Positions 8,752-17,342 of a stretch of DNA of 64,000 bases are shown here, in pieces. The position numbers were made by a program, and so were the translations under genes. Under the pieces are notes generated by a model. That model was not told the origin of the DNA, searched no databases, and saw only the letters and a program-made list of their open reading frames with translations. Each line of letters starts with the position of its first letter. The first letter of the stretch is position 1. The DNA comes from Streptosporangium becharense (GTDB lineage: Bacteria; Actinomycetota; Actinomycetes; Streptosporangiales; Streptosporangiaceae): positions 2,418,001-2,482,000 of the forward strand of contig NZ_JACHMP010000001.1 in NCBI RefSeq assembly GCF_014204985.1, written 5' to 3'.

Positions 8752-8932
8752 CAATCACCTCCGAAACGTGCAAGTTGTCGGACGCTACCACGGGAAACGG
8801 ACATAAATTGACAAACCCACCTTGGGGCGCCATCGGGCTCGCACGGCGATCCGCGACCCGGGAGGAGAGGACGACTGGGGGATTTCGCGAGACCGGGCCG
8901 GGCGGTTAGGGTGGTCGCGACACCGGTGAACC

Positions 8933-9114
8933 CGTGCGGGAGAGCGTCCTGACATCCAGGCCAGGACCCCTGAAGGAGCAAGCCCTCCCCGCGAACCTCT
9001 CAAGGCAAAGGACCGTGCGGGTAGGTGCCCTCTGGAAAGCAGGTCCCGCGACCTCGCCGAAGGTGAAAGTCCGGCAAAAACCGGGTGAAGCTCTCAGGCA
9101 TCAATGACAGAGGG
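8933..9114 (+). promoter_or_regulatory. Tandem glycine riboswitch
   Basis: Two glycine aptamers lie in series before gcvT. The first (about 8933-9018) has GGGAGAG, CTGAAGGAGCAAGCC, CTCTCAAGGCAAAGGAC and closing GTGCGG strands. The second (about 9025-9114) has CCCTCTGGAAAGC, GCCGAAGGTGAAAG, CTCTCAGGCATCAATGACAG and AGGG. These match the conserved core of the gcvT RNA family. Glycine binding usually raises expression of the downstream glycine cleavage genes. I see no terminator with a T tract between aptamer 2 and gcvT. The G-rich stretch at 9110-9120 could take part in hiding the ribosome site, which suggests translational control. Confidence 0.93.
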
Positions 9115-9153
9115 GGAGGATGCTCTCATCTGACCCTTGTCTGAGGTGCGAAC

Positions 9154-10245
9154 ATGTCCCGACCCACGCCGCTGCGCGGCGTCCACGAGTCACTCGGCGC
9201 GACGCTGACCGACTTCGCGGGCTGGCTGATGCCGCTCCGCTACGGCAGCGAGTCCGCCGAGCACAACGCGGTCCGCCAGGCTGCGGGCCTGTTCGACCTG
9301 TCCCACATGGGGGAGATCTTCGTGACCGGCGCGCAGGCCGCCGAGGCGCTCGACTACGCGCTGGTCGGTCACCTGTCCGCCCTGGAGCCCGGCCGGGCCC
9401 GCTACACGATGATCGTCAACGCCGAGGGCGGCGTGCTGGACGACCTGATCGTCTACCGGCTGGCGCCCGAGGAGTTCATGGTCGTCGCCAACGCCTCCAA
9501 CTACCCGCGTGTCGCCGCCGAGCTGACCGAGCGGGCCAAGGACTTCGACGCCGCGGTGGACGACCGCTCCGAGCGATACGCGCTGGTCGCGGTGCAGGGC
9601 CCGCGCTCCACCGAGATCCTCGCCGCGCTCACCGACGCCGACCTGGACGGCCTGAAGTACTACGCGGGCCTGCCCGCCACCGTCGCCGGCCGCGAGGCGC
9701 TGATCGCCCGCACCGGTTACACCGGGGAGGACGGCTTCGAGCTGTTCGTCGCCGCCGAGGACGCCGAGCCGCTGTGGGCCGCCCTCACCGAGGCGGGCGC
9801 CCCGCACGGGCTGGTCCCCGCCGGGTTGTCCGCACGCGACACCCTCCGCCTGGAGGCGGGCATGCCGCTCTACGGCAACGAGCTGTCGGCCGACCACACC
9901 CCGTTCGAGGCCGGGCTGGGCCGCGTGGTGCGGTTCGACAAGCCGGGTGACTTCGTCGGCCGGGCCGCCCTGGAGGCGCGCAAGGACGTCCCGCCGGCCC
10001 GCCGCCTGGTCGGCCTGGTCGCGACCGGCCGCCGGGTGCCCCGGCACGGCTATTCGGTGGTGGTCGCCGGAGAGGGCACCATCGTCGGGACGGTCACCAG
10101 CGGGGCCCCCTCCCAGACCCTGGGCAGGCCCATCGCCATGGCGTATGTGGACAACGGCCTAACCTCAGGACTGGCCGTCGACATCCGGGGCACCCATGAG
10201 CCGGTCGACGTGGTCGAACTGCCTTTCTACAGGAGGAAAAAGTGA
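9154..10245 (+). CDS. gcvT: Glycine cleavage system T protein (aminomethyltransferase)
   Basis: This 363-residue protein transfers the one-carbon unit from aminomethyl-lipoyl GcvH to tetrahydrofolate, releasing ammonia. Family motifs are HESLGATLTDFAGWLMPLRY, FDLSHMGEI, RTGYTGEDGFEL and GLSARDTLRLEAGMPLYGNE. GAGGTG lies 6 nt before the ATG. It is the first gene after the tandem glycine riboswitch and overlaps gcvH by 4 nt. No gcvP is present in the window, so the P protein must be encoded elsewhere. Confidence 0.96.
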   Translation: MSRPTPLRGVHESLGATLTDFAGWLMPLRYGSESAEHNAVRQAAGLFDLSHMGEIFVTGAQAAEALDYALVGHLSALEPGRARYTMIVNAEGGVLDDLIVYRLAPEEFMVVANASNYPRVAAELTERAKDFDAAVDDRSERYALVAVQGPRSTEILAALTDADLDGLKYYAGLPATVAGREALIARTGYTGEDGFELFVAAEDAEPLWAALTEAGAPHGLVPAGLSARDTLRLEAGMPLYGNELSADHTPFEAGLGRVVRFDKPGDFVGRAALEARKDVPPARRLVGLVATGRRVPRHGYSVVVAGEGTIVGTVTSGAPSQTLGRPIAMAYVDNGLTSGLAVDIRGTHEPVDVVELPFYRRKK

Positions 10246-10631
10246 GCAGCATTCCCGAGGACCTGCAGTACACCAAGGAACACGAGTGGGTCTCCGGTGC
10301 CGAGGACGGCATCACCCTCACCGTGGGCATCACCGCCCACGCGGCCGACGCGCTGGGTGAGGTGGTCTACGTGAAGCTTCCCGAGGTGGGCGAGGCCGTC
10401 ACCGCCGGCACCCCGATCGGTGAGGTCGAGTCGACCAAGTCGGTGAGCGATGTCTTCGCCCCCGTCGGCGGTGAGGTCGTCGAGGTCAACGAGACCCTTG
10501 ACGCCAACCCCGCGTTGATCAACAGCGACCCGTACGGGGACGGCTGGCTGTTCCGCGTCCGCCTCGAAGGCTCCGCGGACGACCTGCTGTCGGCCGCGGA
10601 GTACACCGCGCTCACCTCAGGTGAGGCGTAA
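10242..10631 (+). CDS. gcvH: Glycine cleavage system H protein
   Basis: This 129-residue lipoyl-carrier protein has Lys66 in GEVESTKSVSD as the predicted lipoylation site, and the usual YTKEHEWV start. It shuttles the aminomethyl group from GcvP to GcvT. The GTG start overlaps the gcvT stop (GTGA), and AGGAGG lies 4 nt upstream within the end of gcvT. Translation is therefore likely coupled and under the same glycine riboswitch. Confidence 0.96.
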   Translation: MSSIPEDLQYTKEHEWVSGAEDGITLTVGITAHAADALGEVVYVKLPEVGEAVTAGTPIGEVESTKSVSDVFAPVGGEVVEVNETLDANPALINSDPYGDGWLFRVRLEGSADDLLSAAEYTALTSGEA

Positions 10632-10642
10632 CACATCCCTCT

Positions 10643-10687
10643 CCCGCCCGAGCCGCGCGTCCCTTCCGAGCGCGCGGCCCGGGCGGG
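10643..10687 (+). terminator. GC-rich hairpin after gcvH
   Basis: Bases 10643-10659 pair with 10671-10687 almost without mismatch around an 11-nt loop. It separates gcvT-gcvH from sdaA. There is no T tract, as is common for high-GC actinomycete terminators. Confidence 0.6.
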
Positions 10688-10760
10688 TCGAGAGCGGACG
10701 TATCGACTATCGACTTCCGTCCCGCGGCCGACGCCGGGGACCCCACGCCGGAGGTACTCG

Positions 10761-12137
10761 ATGACGATCAGCGTCTTCGATCTCTTCAAGATCGGCATCG
10801 GTCCGTCCAGCTCGCACACCGGCGGCCCGATGGCCGCCGCGCACAAGTTCGCCCGCGGCCTCGACGCCGACGGCCTGCTGGAGAAGACCTGCCGGGTCCG
10901 TGCCGTCCTGTACGGCTCGCTCGGCCTGACCGGCAAGGGGCACGGCAGCGACAAGGCCGTGCTGCTGGGCCTGTCCGGTGACAAGCCCGAGCTCGTCGAC
11001 GTCGACACGGTCGACGAGCGGCTGGCCGCCATGCGCGAGTCCGGCACCGTCCGCCTGTACGGCACCCGGGAGATCCCGTTCGTCGTCGGCGACGACCTCG
11101 TCTTCGAGCGCAAGGTGTCGCTCCCGCACCACCCCAACGGCATGCGCTTCACCGCCTTCGCGGAGAACGGCGAGCCCCTCCGTGAGAAGGTCTACTACTC
11201 GGTGGGCGGCGGGTTCGTCGTCGACGAGAACGCCACCGGGGCCGACCGCATCAAGGCCGACGACACCGTCCTGCCCCACCCCTTCACCACGGCGGCCGAA
11301 CTGCTCGGCCACTGCGCGGAGACCGGCCTGTCGATCTCCGGGCTGATGCTGAAGAACGAGCAGGCCTTCGGCCGCACCGAGGCCGAGATCCGTGCCCGGC
11401 TGCTCGACCTGTGGCGGGTCATGAAGGAGTGCGTGCGGCGGGGCGTGGAGAAGGAGGGCGTGCTGCCCGGCGGCCTGAAGGTCCGGCGCCGCGCACACCA
11501 GCTTCACCGGCAGCTGCGCGCCGAGTCGCAGGAGAAGGACTCGCTCCAGACCATGGACTGGGTCTCGCTGTTCGCTCTCGCGGTCAACGAGGAGAACGCC
11601 GCCGGCGGCCGGATCGTCACCGCCCCCACCAACGGGGCCGCGGGGATCATCCCCGCGGTGCTCACCTACTACGACCGCTTCGTCGCCGACTCCGACGACG
11701 AGGGAGCGGTCCGCTTCCTGCTGACCGCCGGCGCGATCGGCGTGCTGTTCAAGGAGAACGCCTCCATCTCCGGTGCCGAGGTCGGCTGCCAGGGCGAGGT
11801 CGGCTCGGCCTGCTCGATGGCCGCCGCCGGGCTCACCGAGGTGCTGGGCGGCACCCCCGAACAGGTCGAGAACGCCGCCGAGATCGGCATCGAGCACAAC
11901 CTGGGCCTGACCTGCGATCCGATCGGCGGGCTGGTCCAGATCCCGTGCATCGAACGCAACGCGGTCGCCTCGATCAAGGCGATCGCCGCGGCCAGGATCG
12001 CGCTGCGGGGCGACGGCCGGCACTTCGTCTCGCTGGACAAGGCCATCAAGACGATGCGTGACACCGGCCGCGACATGCTCGACAAGTACAAGGAGACCAG
12101 CCGCGGCGGCCTCGCGGTCAACGTCATCGAGTGCTGA
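10761..12137 (+). CDS. sdaA: L-serine ammonia-lyase, iron-sulfur dependent
   Basis: This 458-residue single-chain L-serine dehydratase converts serine to pyruvate and ammonia using a 4Fe-4S cluster. The N-terminal beta domain begins [20 protein letters not shown]. The C-terminal alpha domain has the cluster cysteines in [18 protein letters not shown] and [13 protein letters not shown] lies 6 nt before the ATG. It lies 129 bp after gcvH with a hairpin between them. The gcvT-gcvH-sdaA arrangement fits glycine to serine to pyruvate catabolism, although glyA, often a neighbour in actinomycetes, is absent here. Confidence 0.95.
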   Translation: MTISVFDLFKIGIGPSSSHTGGPMAAAHKFARGLDADGLLEKTCRVRAVLYGSLGLTGKGHGSDKAVLLGLSGDKPELVDVDTVDERLAAMRESGTVRLYGTREIPFVVGDDLVFERKVSLPHHPNGMRFTAFAENGEPLREKVYYSVGGGFVVDENATGADRIKADDTVLPHPFTTAAELLGHCAETGLSISGLMLKNEQAFGRTEAEIRARLLDLWRVMKECVRRGVEKEGVLPGGLKVRRRAHQLHRQLRAESQEKDSLQTMDWVSLFALAVNEENAAGGRIVTAPTNGAAGIIPAVLTYYDRFVADSDDEGAVRFLLTAGAIGVLFKENASISGAEVGCQGEVGSACSMAAAGLTEVLGGTPEQVENAAEIGIEHNLGLTCDPIGGLVQIPCIERNAVASIKAIAAARIALRGDGRHFVSLDKAIKTMRDTGRDMLDKYKETSRGGLAVNVIEC

Positions 12138-12144
12138 CCGGACC

Positions 12145-12163
12145 GGAGCCGTCACCCGGCTCC
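12145..12163 (+). terminator. Hairpin after sdaA
   Basis: A 7-bp perfect stem (12145-12151 with 12157-12163) around a 5-nt loop, followed by ATTTCCC, lies 7 nt after the sdaA stop. Confidence 0.5.
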
Positions 12164-12252
12164 ATTTCCCGGCAAATCACTCATCTCGTACAGGATTCCG
12201 GGGTCCCGCGCCTATGCTGGGTGGCCGTGTTCACGGGACTCGGGAGGTCGTG

Positions 12253-14007
12253 GTGGCGACGGCAGCGCATCCGGTGAGCCGGTCCGGCCGCCGGCGGAGG
12301 CCCTCCGGCCGGCGCGGCGCGTCCGGCTTCCTCCACGCCCACTGGGTGTTCCTGGTCGCGCTGCTGGCCGGCGGCGCGCTGCGGGCCCTGGCGGTGCTGG
12401 GCTACCGGCCCGCCCTGTGGTTCTGGGCCGACTCCTTCGTCTACCTGAACGCCGGGCTCGCACCCCGCCCTCTGGAATCCCGCCCCGCGGGCTACTCGCT
12501 CCTGCTGTGGGCACTGCGTCCGCTGTCGAGCGTCCAGGCGGTGGTCGTCCTGCAGCACCTGCTGGGGCTGGCCGTGGCCGTCTGCGTCTACCTGCTGCTG
12601 CGCCGCCTGGGCAGGCTGCCCGGCTGGGGGGCCACGCTCGCCGCGCTGCCGGTGCTGCTGGACGCCCACCAGATCCAGCTCGAACACCTCGTCATGGCGG
12701 ACCTGCTCTTCCAGTTCCTGACGGTGCTGGCGGTCACGCTGCTGCTCCTGCGCGAGCGTCCGCGGGCGTGGGTCGCGGCGCTCGCCGGACTGCTGCTGGC
12801 CGCGGCGACCGTCACCCGGACGATCGGGCTGCCGCTGATCGCCGTGGTGCTGGTCTGCCTGCTGCTCCGCCGGGCCTCCTGGCGCGCGGTCATCGCCGCC
12901 GCCCTGGCCGCGGTGATCGGCCTGGGCTCGTACGCCGCCTGGTTCCACTCCGAGCACGGCACCTTCGGGCTGACCCGGGGCAACGCGTTCCTGTGGGCAC
13001 GCACGATGACCTTCGCCGACTGCGCCGTGATCAGGCCGGCCGGCCCGGAGGCGGCGCTGTGCCCCACCGAGCCGGTGAGCGAACGCGCGGCGCCGCCGGT
13101 CTACATCTGGGACGGCTCCTCCCCCCTGAACAAGGTCAAGGGAAGCTGGGCCGAGCGCGACCGGCTCGCCGGCGCCTTCGCCACCCAGGCCATCCTGGCC
13201 CAGCCACTCGACTTCCTCCGGGCCGGCCTGACGGACGTGGCGTACATCTTCGACTGGACCAGGCGGGTCTATCCGTCCCCCGGCCCGCAGAGCGCCTACG
13301 TCTTCCCCGACACCGCCCGGCCCTTCCCCAAGGGCGGCGCCTCGCAGGGCAGGACCGCCGAGGAGCTGACCGTGGCCTACCAGGGCGTCTCCGGGGCCCC
13401 CACCCTGGTCGAGCCGTACGTCGGCTGGTTGCGCGCCTACCAGGAGCACGGGTTCGTGCGCGGCCCGTTCCTCGCGGTGATCATGCTGGTCGGCCTCGTC
13501 GGCGTGCTGCTCCGGATCCGGCGGTTCGGCGGCCCGGGGCTGCTGCCGTGGGCGGCGGGCGTCGTGCTGCTGGTCCTGCCGCCCTTCATCGCGGCCTTCG
13601 ACCACCGCTACGTCGTCCCCGCGCTCCCCCTGCTCTGCCTGGCCGCCGGGCTGGCGTTCGGCGTACCACGCGAGGCGGAGCCGCCGGCGACGCGGCCGGA
13701 TCCCGGAGGGCTGCGGGACGAGCCGGGCGGGTGGTCAGCGGCGCCGGACGTGCAGGCGAACCATCACGCCGAGCTCGGGGTCGCCCAGCGCCCGGCGGAC
13801 CTTCCCTACGGCGTCCCGGTTGAGCCGCGCCACGAGTCTGCCGACGTCGTCCCCGGGCGCGCAGCTCACCGTGACACGCAGCCGCTCGTTCGGTATGTGC
13901 CGGACACGGATCCGGGTGAGCCCCTCGACTTCTTTGAGACAGACACCGAGCACCGCGGTGCCCGTCCCGGTCCGCCGCCCCCACCGCCCCCAGCCCAGGG
14001 CGTGTAG
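12253..14007 (+). CDS. GT-C-like polytopic membrane protein (putative glycosyltransferase)
   Basis: This is a 584-codon frame. After a basic N-terminus come about ten hydrophobic segments arranged as in lipid-linked-sugar (GT-C) transferases: a first periplasmic loop with WADSFVYLN, then [16 protein letters not shown], and a large periplasmic region at about residues 230-410 between membrane bundles. The GTG at 12253 has GGGAGG 5 nt upstream. The last segment ends near base 13660. The frame then continues for over 100 codons, the last 91 being antisense to the amaP-like gene, and this tail reads like a shadow of that gene. The real C-terminus may be earlier, with a lost stop. The donor and acceptor are unknown. 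Confidence 0.72.
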   Translation: MATAAHPVSRSGRRRRPSGRRGASGFLHAHWVFLVALLAGGALRALAVLGYRPALWFWADSFVYLNAGLAPRPLESRPAGYSLLLWALRPLSSVQAVVVLQHLLGLAVAVCVYLLLRRLGRLPGWGATLAALPVLLDAHQIQLEHLVMADLLFQFLTVLAVTLLLLRERPRAWVAALAGLLLAAATVTRTIGLPLIAVVLVCLLLRRASWRAVIAAALAAVIGLGSYAAWFHSEHGTFGLTRGNAFLWARTMTFADCAVIRPAGPEAALCPTEPVSERAAPPVYIWDGSSPLNKVKGSWAERDRLAGAFATQAILAQPLDFLRAGLTDVAYIFDWTRRVYPSPGPQSAYVFPDTARPFPKGGASQGRTAEELTVAYQGVSGAPTLVEPYVGWLRAYQEHGFVRGPFLAVIMLVGLVGVLLRIRRFGGPGLLPWAAGVVLLVLPPFIAAFDHRYVVPALPLLCLAAGLAFGVPREAEPPATRPDPGGLRDEPGGWSAAPDVQANHHAELGVAQRPADLPYGVPVEPRHESADVVPGRAAHRDTQPLVRYVPDTDPGEPLDFFETDTEHRGARPGPPPPPPPAQGV

Positions 14008-14235
14008 CAGCCACCGCAGGGCCAGCAGCGCCAGCAGCACCAGCAGCAGCGCGGCCGGCCATCCCGCCCAGGGGTGGCCGGCCGCCCAGGCGGGCAGCCC
14101 TCCGCTCACGAGCCGGTCGCCGCGCGGATGGCCGGGGATGTCGCCCCGCCCGCGCAGGAACGCGTAGCCGCCCGCCCCGGTGAGCACCGCGCCGGTGAGC
14201 GCCAGGCCGATCCGGTTGCCCAGGTACGGCCGCAT
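13735..14235 (-). CDS. AmaP-like alkaline shock response membrane anchor protein
   Basis: This 166-residue protein has two hydrophobic segments ([17 protein letters not shown] and [19 protein letters not shown]), then a soluble domain ending [12 protein letters not shown], as in AmaP proteins that anchor Asp23-family proteins to the membrane. The ATG at 14235 shares one base with the stop of the DUF6286 gene (TGATG), so the two are translated as a unit. The Asp23 partner itself is not in the window. The 3' end is overlapped on the other strand by the GT-C-like frame. A role in envelope stress or cell-wall homeostasis is known for the family and inferred here. Confidence 0.8.
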   Translation of the reverse strand: MRPYLGNRIGLALTGAVLTGAGGYAFLRGRGDIPGHPRGDRLVSGGLPAWAAGHPWAGWPAALLLVLLALLALRWLLHALGWGRWGRRTGTGTAVLGVCLKEVEGLTRIRVRHIPNERLRVTVSCAPGDDVGRLVARLNRDAVGKVRRALGDPELGVMVRLHVRRR

Positions 14236-14891
14236 CACGCCCCCCGCCTGCGCAGCCGTACCACGACCTCGCCCGCGCCCGTCACGCCCAGCGCCGCCAT
14301 CCGATCGCCCACGGCCGCCCCGACCCGCCGCAGCAACGGCCCGGTCCGTTCGGTGCCGGTGAACACGGTGACCTCGACGATCCTGGACGCGAGCCGGACC
14401 CGGGCCCGGTCCACCTCGTCCACCGACTCGGCCGCCGCCCGGAGCGTGCGGCGCAGGCCGGACCTGGTCATGCCGATCACCGTCAGCGGGTCGGCGGACT
14501 CCAGCGGTTCCAGCCTGGGCCGGCCGGGTAGCGCGGCGAGCCCGAGCAGCACCAGTCCCGCGAAGATCGCGAGCACCGCCGCGACGAACGTGGCGGGGTC
14601 GGACCAGTGCCACTCACCGGCCCGGGTGGCCAGCCGGCGGTAGGGCACCCGTCCGGCCGGTGAGCCCGTCAGCAGGCCGACGGTCACCACCGCGGCGGAG
14701 CACAGCGCGGCGGACACGACGAGGGCGACCGGCACGGCCGCCGGGGTCCGCGCCGCTCTGAGCAACCGCACCGACCTGCGGCGTGCCGCGTGCGGGCTCT
14801 CACCGTTCGCCCGGCCCGCCCGGCCCGCCCCGCCGGTGGCGCCTGCGCCGCTCCCCGTACCCGTGACGGTGTCATGGAGAGTAGTCGTCAT
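14235..14891 (-). CDS. DUF6286 domain-containing membrane protein
   Basis: This 218-residue protein has a Gly/Ala-rich cytoplasmic N-terminus, two membrane segments (about residues 55-75 and 105-125) and a C-terminal Asp23-like soluble domain (RPRLEPLESADPLTVIG to GEVVVRLRRRGA). DUF6286 proteins commonly neighbour AmaP and Asp23 genes in actinomycetes. The ATG at 14891 is chosen because upstream codons in the frame look non-coding; there is no clear ribosome site. It is divergent from the DSD1-like gene, and a palindrome lies between them. Function is not established. Confidence 0.78.
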   Translation of the reverse strand: MTTTLHDTVTGTGSGAGATGGAGRAGRANGESPHAARRRSVRLLRAARTPAAVPVALVVSAALCSAAVVTVGLLTGSPAGRVPYRRLATRAGEWHWSDPATFVAAVLAIFAGLVLLGLAALPGRPRLEPLESADPLTVIGMTRSGLRRTLRAAAESVDEVDRARVRLASRIVEVTVFTGTERTGPLLRRVGAAVGDRMAALGVTGAGEVVVRLRRRGA

Positions 14892-14992
14892 TCGATCATG
14901 TGTACGCGTTCCGGCGGGAGGGGGGCGGGTCTCCCCCACGCCCCTGCCCGATCTTGGTGCCCTTCTGGCGGAGCGTTGACCGCCGGCCAGAA

Positions 14993-15013
14993 AATATGAA
15001 CTCAACTCATATT
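14993..15013. promoter_or_regulatory. AT-rich palindrome, candidate operator
   Basis: AATATGA (14993-14999) and TCATATT (15007-15013) form a perfect 7-bp inverted repeat with a 7-nt spacer. This is the size and composition of MarR- or TetR-type operators. It ends 15 nt upstream of the TATCCT -10 box of the DSD1-like gene, overlapping where its -35 would lie. Confidence 0.5.
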
Positions 15014-15027
15014 AAATCGCGCGGGGT

Positions 15028-15033
15028 TATCCT
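15028..15033 (+). promoter_or_regulatory. -10 box of a probable leaderless promoter (DSD1-like gene)
   Basis: TATCCT lies 6 nt before the ATG at 15040, and no ribosome site precedes the ATG. Transcription would start at or next to the A of ATG. Confidence 0.5.
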
Positions 15034-15039
15034 GCCCAC

Positions 15040-16233
15040 ATGGACGACCGCCGCCGCTACGACCACGCCACCGCCCACCTCGACCCGCCCTTCGCCATCC
15101 TCGACCTGCGGGCGCTGCGGGCCAACGCCGAGGCGATGGTCGCACGCGCCGCGGGCAAGCCGATCAGAGTCGCCAGCAAGTCCATCAGGTCACGCGCCGT
15201 GCTGGAACGCATCCTCGCCATGGACGGCTTCTCCGGCATCATGGCCTTCACCCTTCCCGAGGCCCTCTGGCTGGTCTCCACCGGCATGCGCGACGTACTC
15301 CTCGCCTACCCCACCGCCGACCGGGCCGCGCTGGCCGAGCTGGCCGCGGACCCCCGCGCCGCGCAGGAGATCACCGTCATGGTCGACCGCGCCGAGCACC
15401 TCGACGTCGTCGAGTCGGCCATCGCCGGCGTCCGCAACCGCCACGAGATCCGGGTCTGCATGGACATCGACGCCGGCTTCGTCGCCCTCGGCGGCCGGTT
15501 CCGCGCCGGCGCCCGCCGCTCCCCCGTCCGGGAGCCGGACCAGGTCGCCGACCTCGCCGCCGACATCGCCAAACGTCCCGGGTTCCGCCTGGCCGGCCTG
15601 ATGGCGTACGAGGCGCAGATCGCCGGGGTCGGCGACGACGCACCCGGCAACCCGGCGCTCACCCGGGCCATCCGGTGGATGCAGGCCCGCTCCCAGCGGG
15701 AACTGACCGTCCGCAGGGGCCGGATCGTCCAGGCCGTACGCGAGATCGCCGACCTGGAGTTCGTCAACGGCGGCGGCACCGGCAGCATCGAGAAGACCGC
15801 CCGGGAGCGGGCCATCACCGAGATCGCCGCCGGGTCGGGCTTCTACCACCCCCGCCTGTTCGACTTCTACCGGGGCTTCACCGGCAGACCCGCCGCCCTG
15901 TTCGCCCTGCCGGTCGTCCGCCGCCCCGCCGCGGGCGTGGTGACCGTCCTCGGCGGTGGCTACCCCGCCTCGGGCAAGCCCGGCCCCGACCGCCTGCCCC
16001 AGCCCTACCTGCCGTGCGGGCTGCGCTACGACCCCGACGAGGGCGCCGGGGAGGTGCAGACCCCGCTGGTCGGCCAGGCCGCCGAGGACCTGCGCGTCGG
16101 CGACCGCGTCTGGTTCCGGCACGCCAAGGCCGGTGAGCTGTGCGAGCGCTTCGCCGGCCTGCACCTGATCGAAGGGGACGAGATCGTGGCGGAGGTTCCC
16201 ACCTACCGAGGCGAGGGCCGCACGTTCCTGTAG
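15040..16233 (+). CDS. PLP-dependent amino acid deaminase/aldolase, DSD1 (D-serine dehydratase-like) family
   Basis: This 397-residue fold-type III enzyme has an alanine-racemase-like barrel with DPPFAILDLRALRANAEAMV, the PLP-lysine region PIRVASKSIRSRAVL, GLMAYEAQIAG, and NGGGTGSIEKT for phosphate binding. The C-terminal D-serine-dehydratase-like region has a metal site around DRVWFRHAKAGELCERF. Related enzymes cleave or deaminate D-threonine, D-serine or similar beta-hydroxy amino acids. A palindrome and a leaderless-type -10 box precede it, implying local repression. No neighbouring regulator gene is evident. It is convergent with the DUF3618 gene. Confidence 0.85.
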   Translation: MDDRRRYDHATAHLDPPFAILDLRALRANAEAMVARAAGKPIRVASKSIRSRAVLERILAMDGFSGIMAFTLPEALWLVSTGMRDVLLAYPTADRAALAELAADPRAAQEITVMVDRAEHLDVVESAIAGVRNRHEIRVCMDIDAGFVALGGRFRAGARRSPVREPDQVADLAADIAKRPGFRLAGLMAYEAQIAGVGDDAPGNPALTRAIRWMQARSQRELTVRRGRIVQAVREIADLEFVNGGGTGSIEKTARERAITEIAAGSGFYHPRLFDFYRGFTGRPAALFALPVVRRPAAGVVTVLGGGYPASGKPGPDRLPQPYLPCGLRYDPDEGAGEVQTPLVGQAAEDLRVGDRVWFRHAKAGELCERFAGLHLIEGDEIVAEVPTYRGEGRTFL

Positions 16234-16312
16234 AGGCCCCGCACCGCCATAGAGACCCCGCACCACCCTGCAGAGGCCCCGCACCGCCCTCTAGAGACCT
16301 CGCGCACCGCTA
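16231..16312. repeat. Imperfect tandem repeat in a convergent gap, about 20 bp unit
   Basis: Four variants of TAGAGGCCCCGCACCGCC follow each other, beginning at the stop codon of the DSD1-like gene. The copies differ at 2-4 positions. The segment lies between two convergent genes. Confidence 0.65.
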
Positions 16313-16360
16313 CCGCGCGTCGTGTCGTCGTACCGTCAAGCCCGCCGCGCGCGACCGCCG

Positions 16361-16690
16361 TCACCGGCGGCGGCGCCACAGCATGACCACCGCACCCAGC
16401 GCCAGCGCCACCCCGACACCGATCAGGATCGGCGCCAGGTCGGGCCGGTCGTCCACCCACAGGTCGTCGGGTTCGCCGTCGAGCCTGGCCGGCCGGGGAG
16501 CCGCCGCGCCCGCCACCAGGTCGCCGACCTGCGCGACGAAGTGCTCCGCGTTCGCCTTGACCTTGGCCACCCCACGCTCCTTGACCCGCTTGGGGCTGAC
16601 CCGGTCCACGATGGCGTCCACCGTCTGGGCCAGCTCCGCGCGCGTGCGCTCGATCTGCCGCTCCAACTCAGCCGGATCGGTGTCCGCCAT
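16361..16690 (-). CDS. DUF3618 domain-containing membrane protein
   Basis: This 109-residue protein starts DPAELERQIERTRAELAQTV, the hallmark of DUF3618, with a heptad-like helix, and ends in one membrane segment (LIGVGVALALGAVVML) followed by RRRR. That gives a tail-anchored topology with the soluble part probably in the cytoplasm. GAGAGGAG lies 4 nt before the ATG. It is divergent from bcp. Members are small actinobacterial envelope proteins of unknown function. Confidence 0.85.
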   Translation of the reverse strand: MADTDPAELERQIERTRAELAQTVDAIVDRVSPKRVKERGVAKVKANAEHFVAQVGDLVAGAAAPRPARLDGEPDDLWVDDRPDLAPILIGVGVALALGAVVMLWRRRR

Positions 16691-16800
16691 GGTTCTCCTC
16701 TCGTACCCCTTGACATCGATCAGTGTGTCAGGTCCCGCCTCCCACGGCACGCGGGCCCGGCCGGTAGGTTGACCCGGGAACGATTCCTCGGAGGAACCAC

Positions 16801-17265
16801 ATGAAACTCGAGCCGGGCGACGCCGCCCCCGACTTCACGCTCCCCACCGCCGACGGCGGCACCGTATCACCGGAGTCGTACCGCGGCAGGCGCGTCATCC
16901 TCTACTTCTACCCCGCCGCCATGACGCCGGGCTGCACCAAGCAGGCGTGCGACTTCCGCGACAGCCTCGCCTCGCTGACCGCGGCCGGCCTCGCGGTGCT
17001 CGGCGTGTCGAAGGACAGCCCGGACAGGCTCGCCACGTTCGCCGAACGCGACGCGCTGACCTTCCCGCTGCTGTCCGACCCCGGCCTGGAGGTCCACAAG
17101 GCCTACGGCGCCTACGGCGAGAAGACCATGTACGGCAGGACCACGGTCGGGGTCATCCGCTCCACCTTCGTCATCGACCCCGACGGAAAGATCGAGAAAG
17201 CCCTCTACAACGTGAAGGCGACCGGCCACGTGGCCCGCCTCCGCCGGGAACTCGGCCTGGACTGA
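16801..17265 (+). CDS. bcp: Thioredoxin-dependent thiol peroxidase (peroxiredoxin, BCP/PrxQ)
   Basis: This 154-residue peroxiredoxin reduces hydroperoxides with electrons from thioredoxin. The peroxidatic Cys45 lies in TPGCTKQACDF and the resolving Cys50 is five residues later, the same pair as in E. coli BCP. Further family features are FTLPTADGGTVSPESYRG and a C-terminal RRELGLD. TCGGAGG lies just upstream of the ATG. It stands alone and its 3' end borders the HNH/tRNA island. Confidence 0.94.
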   Translation: MKLEPGDAAPDFTLPTADGGTVSPESYRGRRVILYFYPAAMTPGCTKQACDFRDSLASLTAAGLAVLGVSKDSPDRLATFAERDALTFPLLSDPGLEVHKAYGAYGEKTMYGRTTVGVIRSTFVIDPDGKIEKALYNVKATGHVARLRRELGLD

Positions 17266-17295
17266 ACACCCTTTTTGCCATTTAGCACGACATGC

Positions 17296-17342
17296 GCATG
17301 CCTCAAGAATTGTCACACCCGTTCCGCAGACTTGAGGCATGC
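17296..17342. repeat. 12-bp perfect inverted repeat enclosing the HNH gene start
   Basis: GCATGCCTCAAG (17296-17307) and CTTGAGGCATGC (17331-17342) are perfectly complementary with a 23-nt loop. The ATG of the HNH gene (17339-17341) is inside the right arm. It could be an operator, an element boundary or an RNA hairpin masking the start codon. Confidence 0.75.

Noticed and set aside
8752..8932. Possible short ORFs between the APC permease and the riboswitch
   Set aside because: Frames there are rich in Arg/Pro/Ser with no ribosome site; the segment is better explained as promoter and leader.
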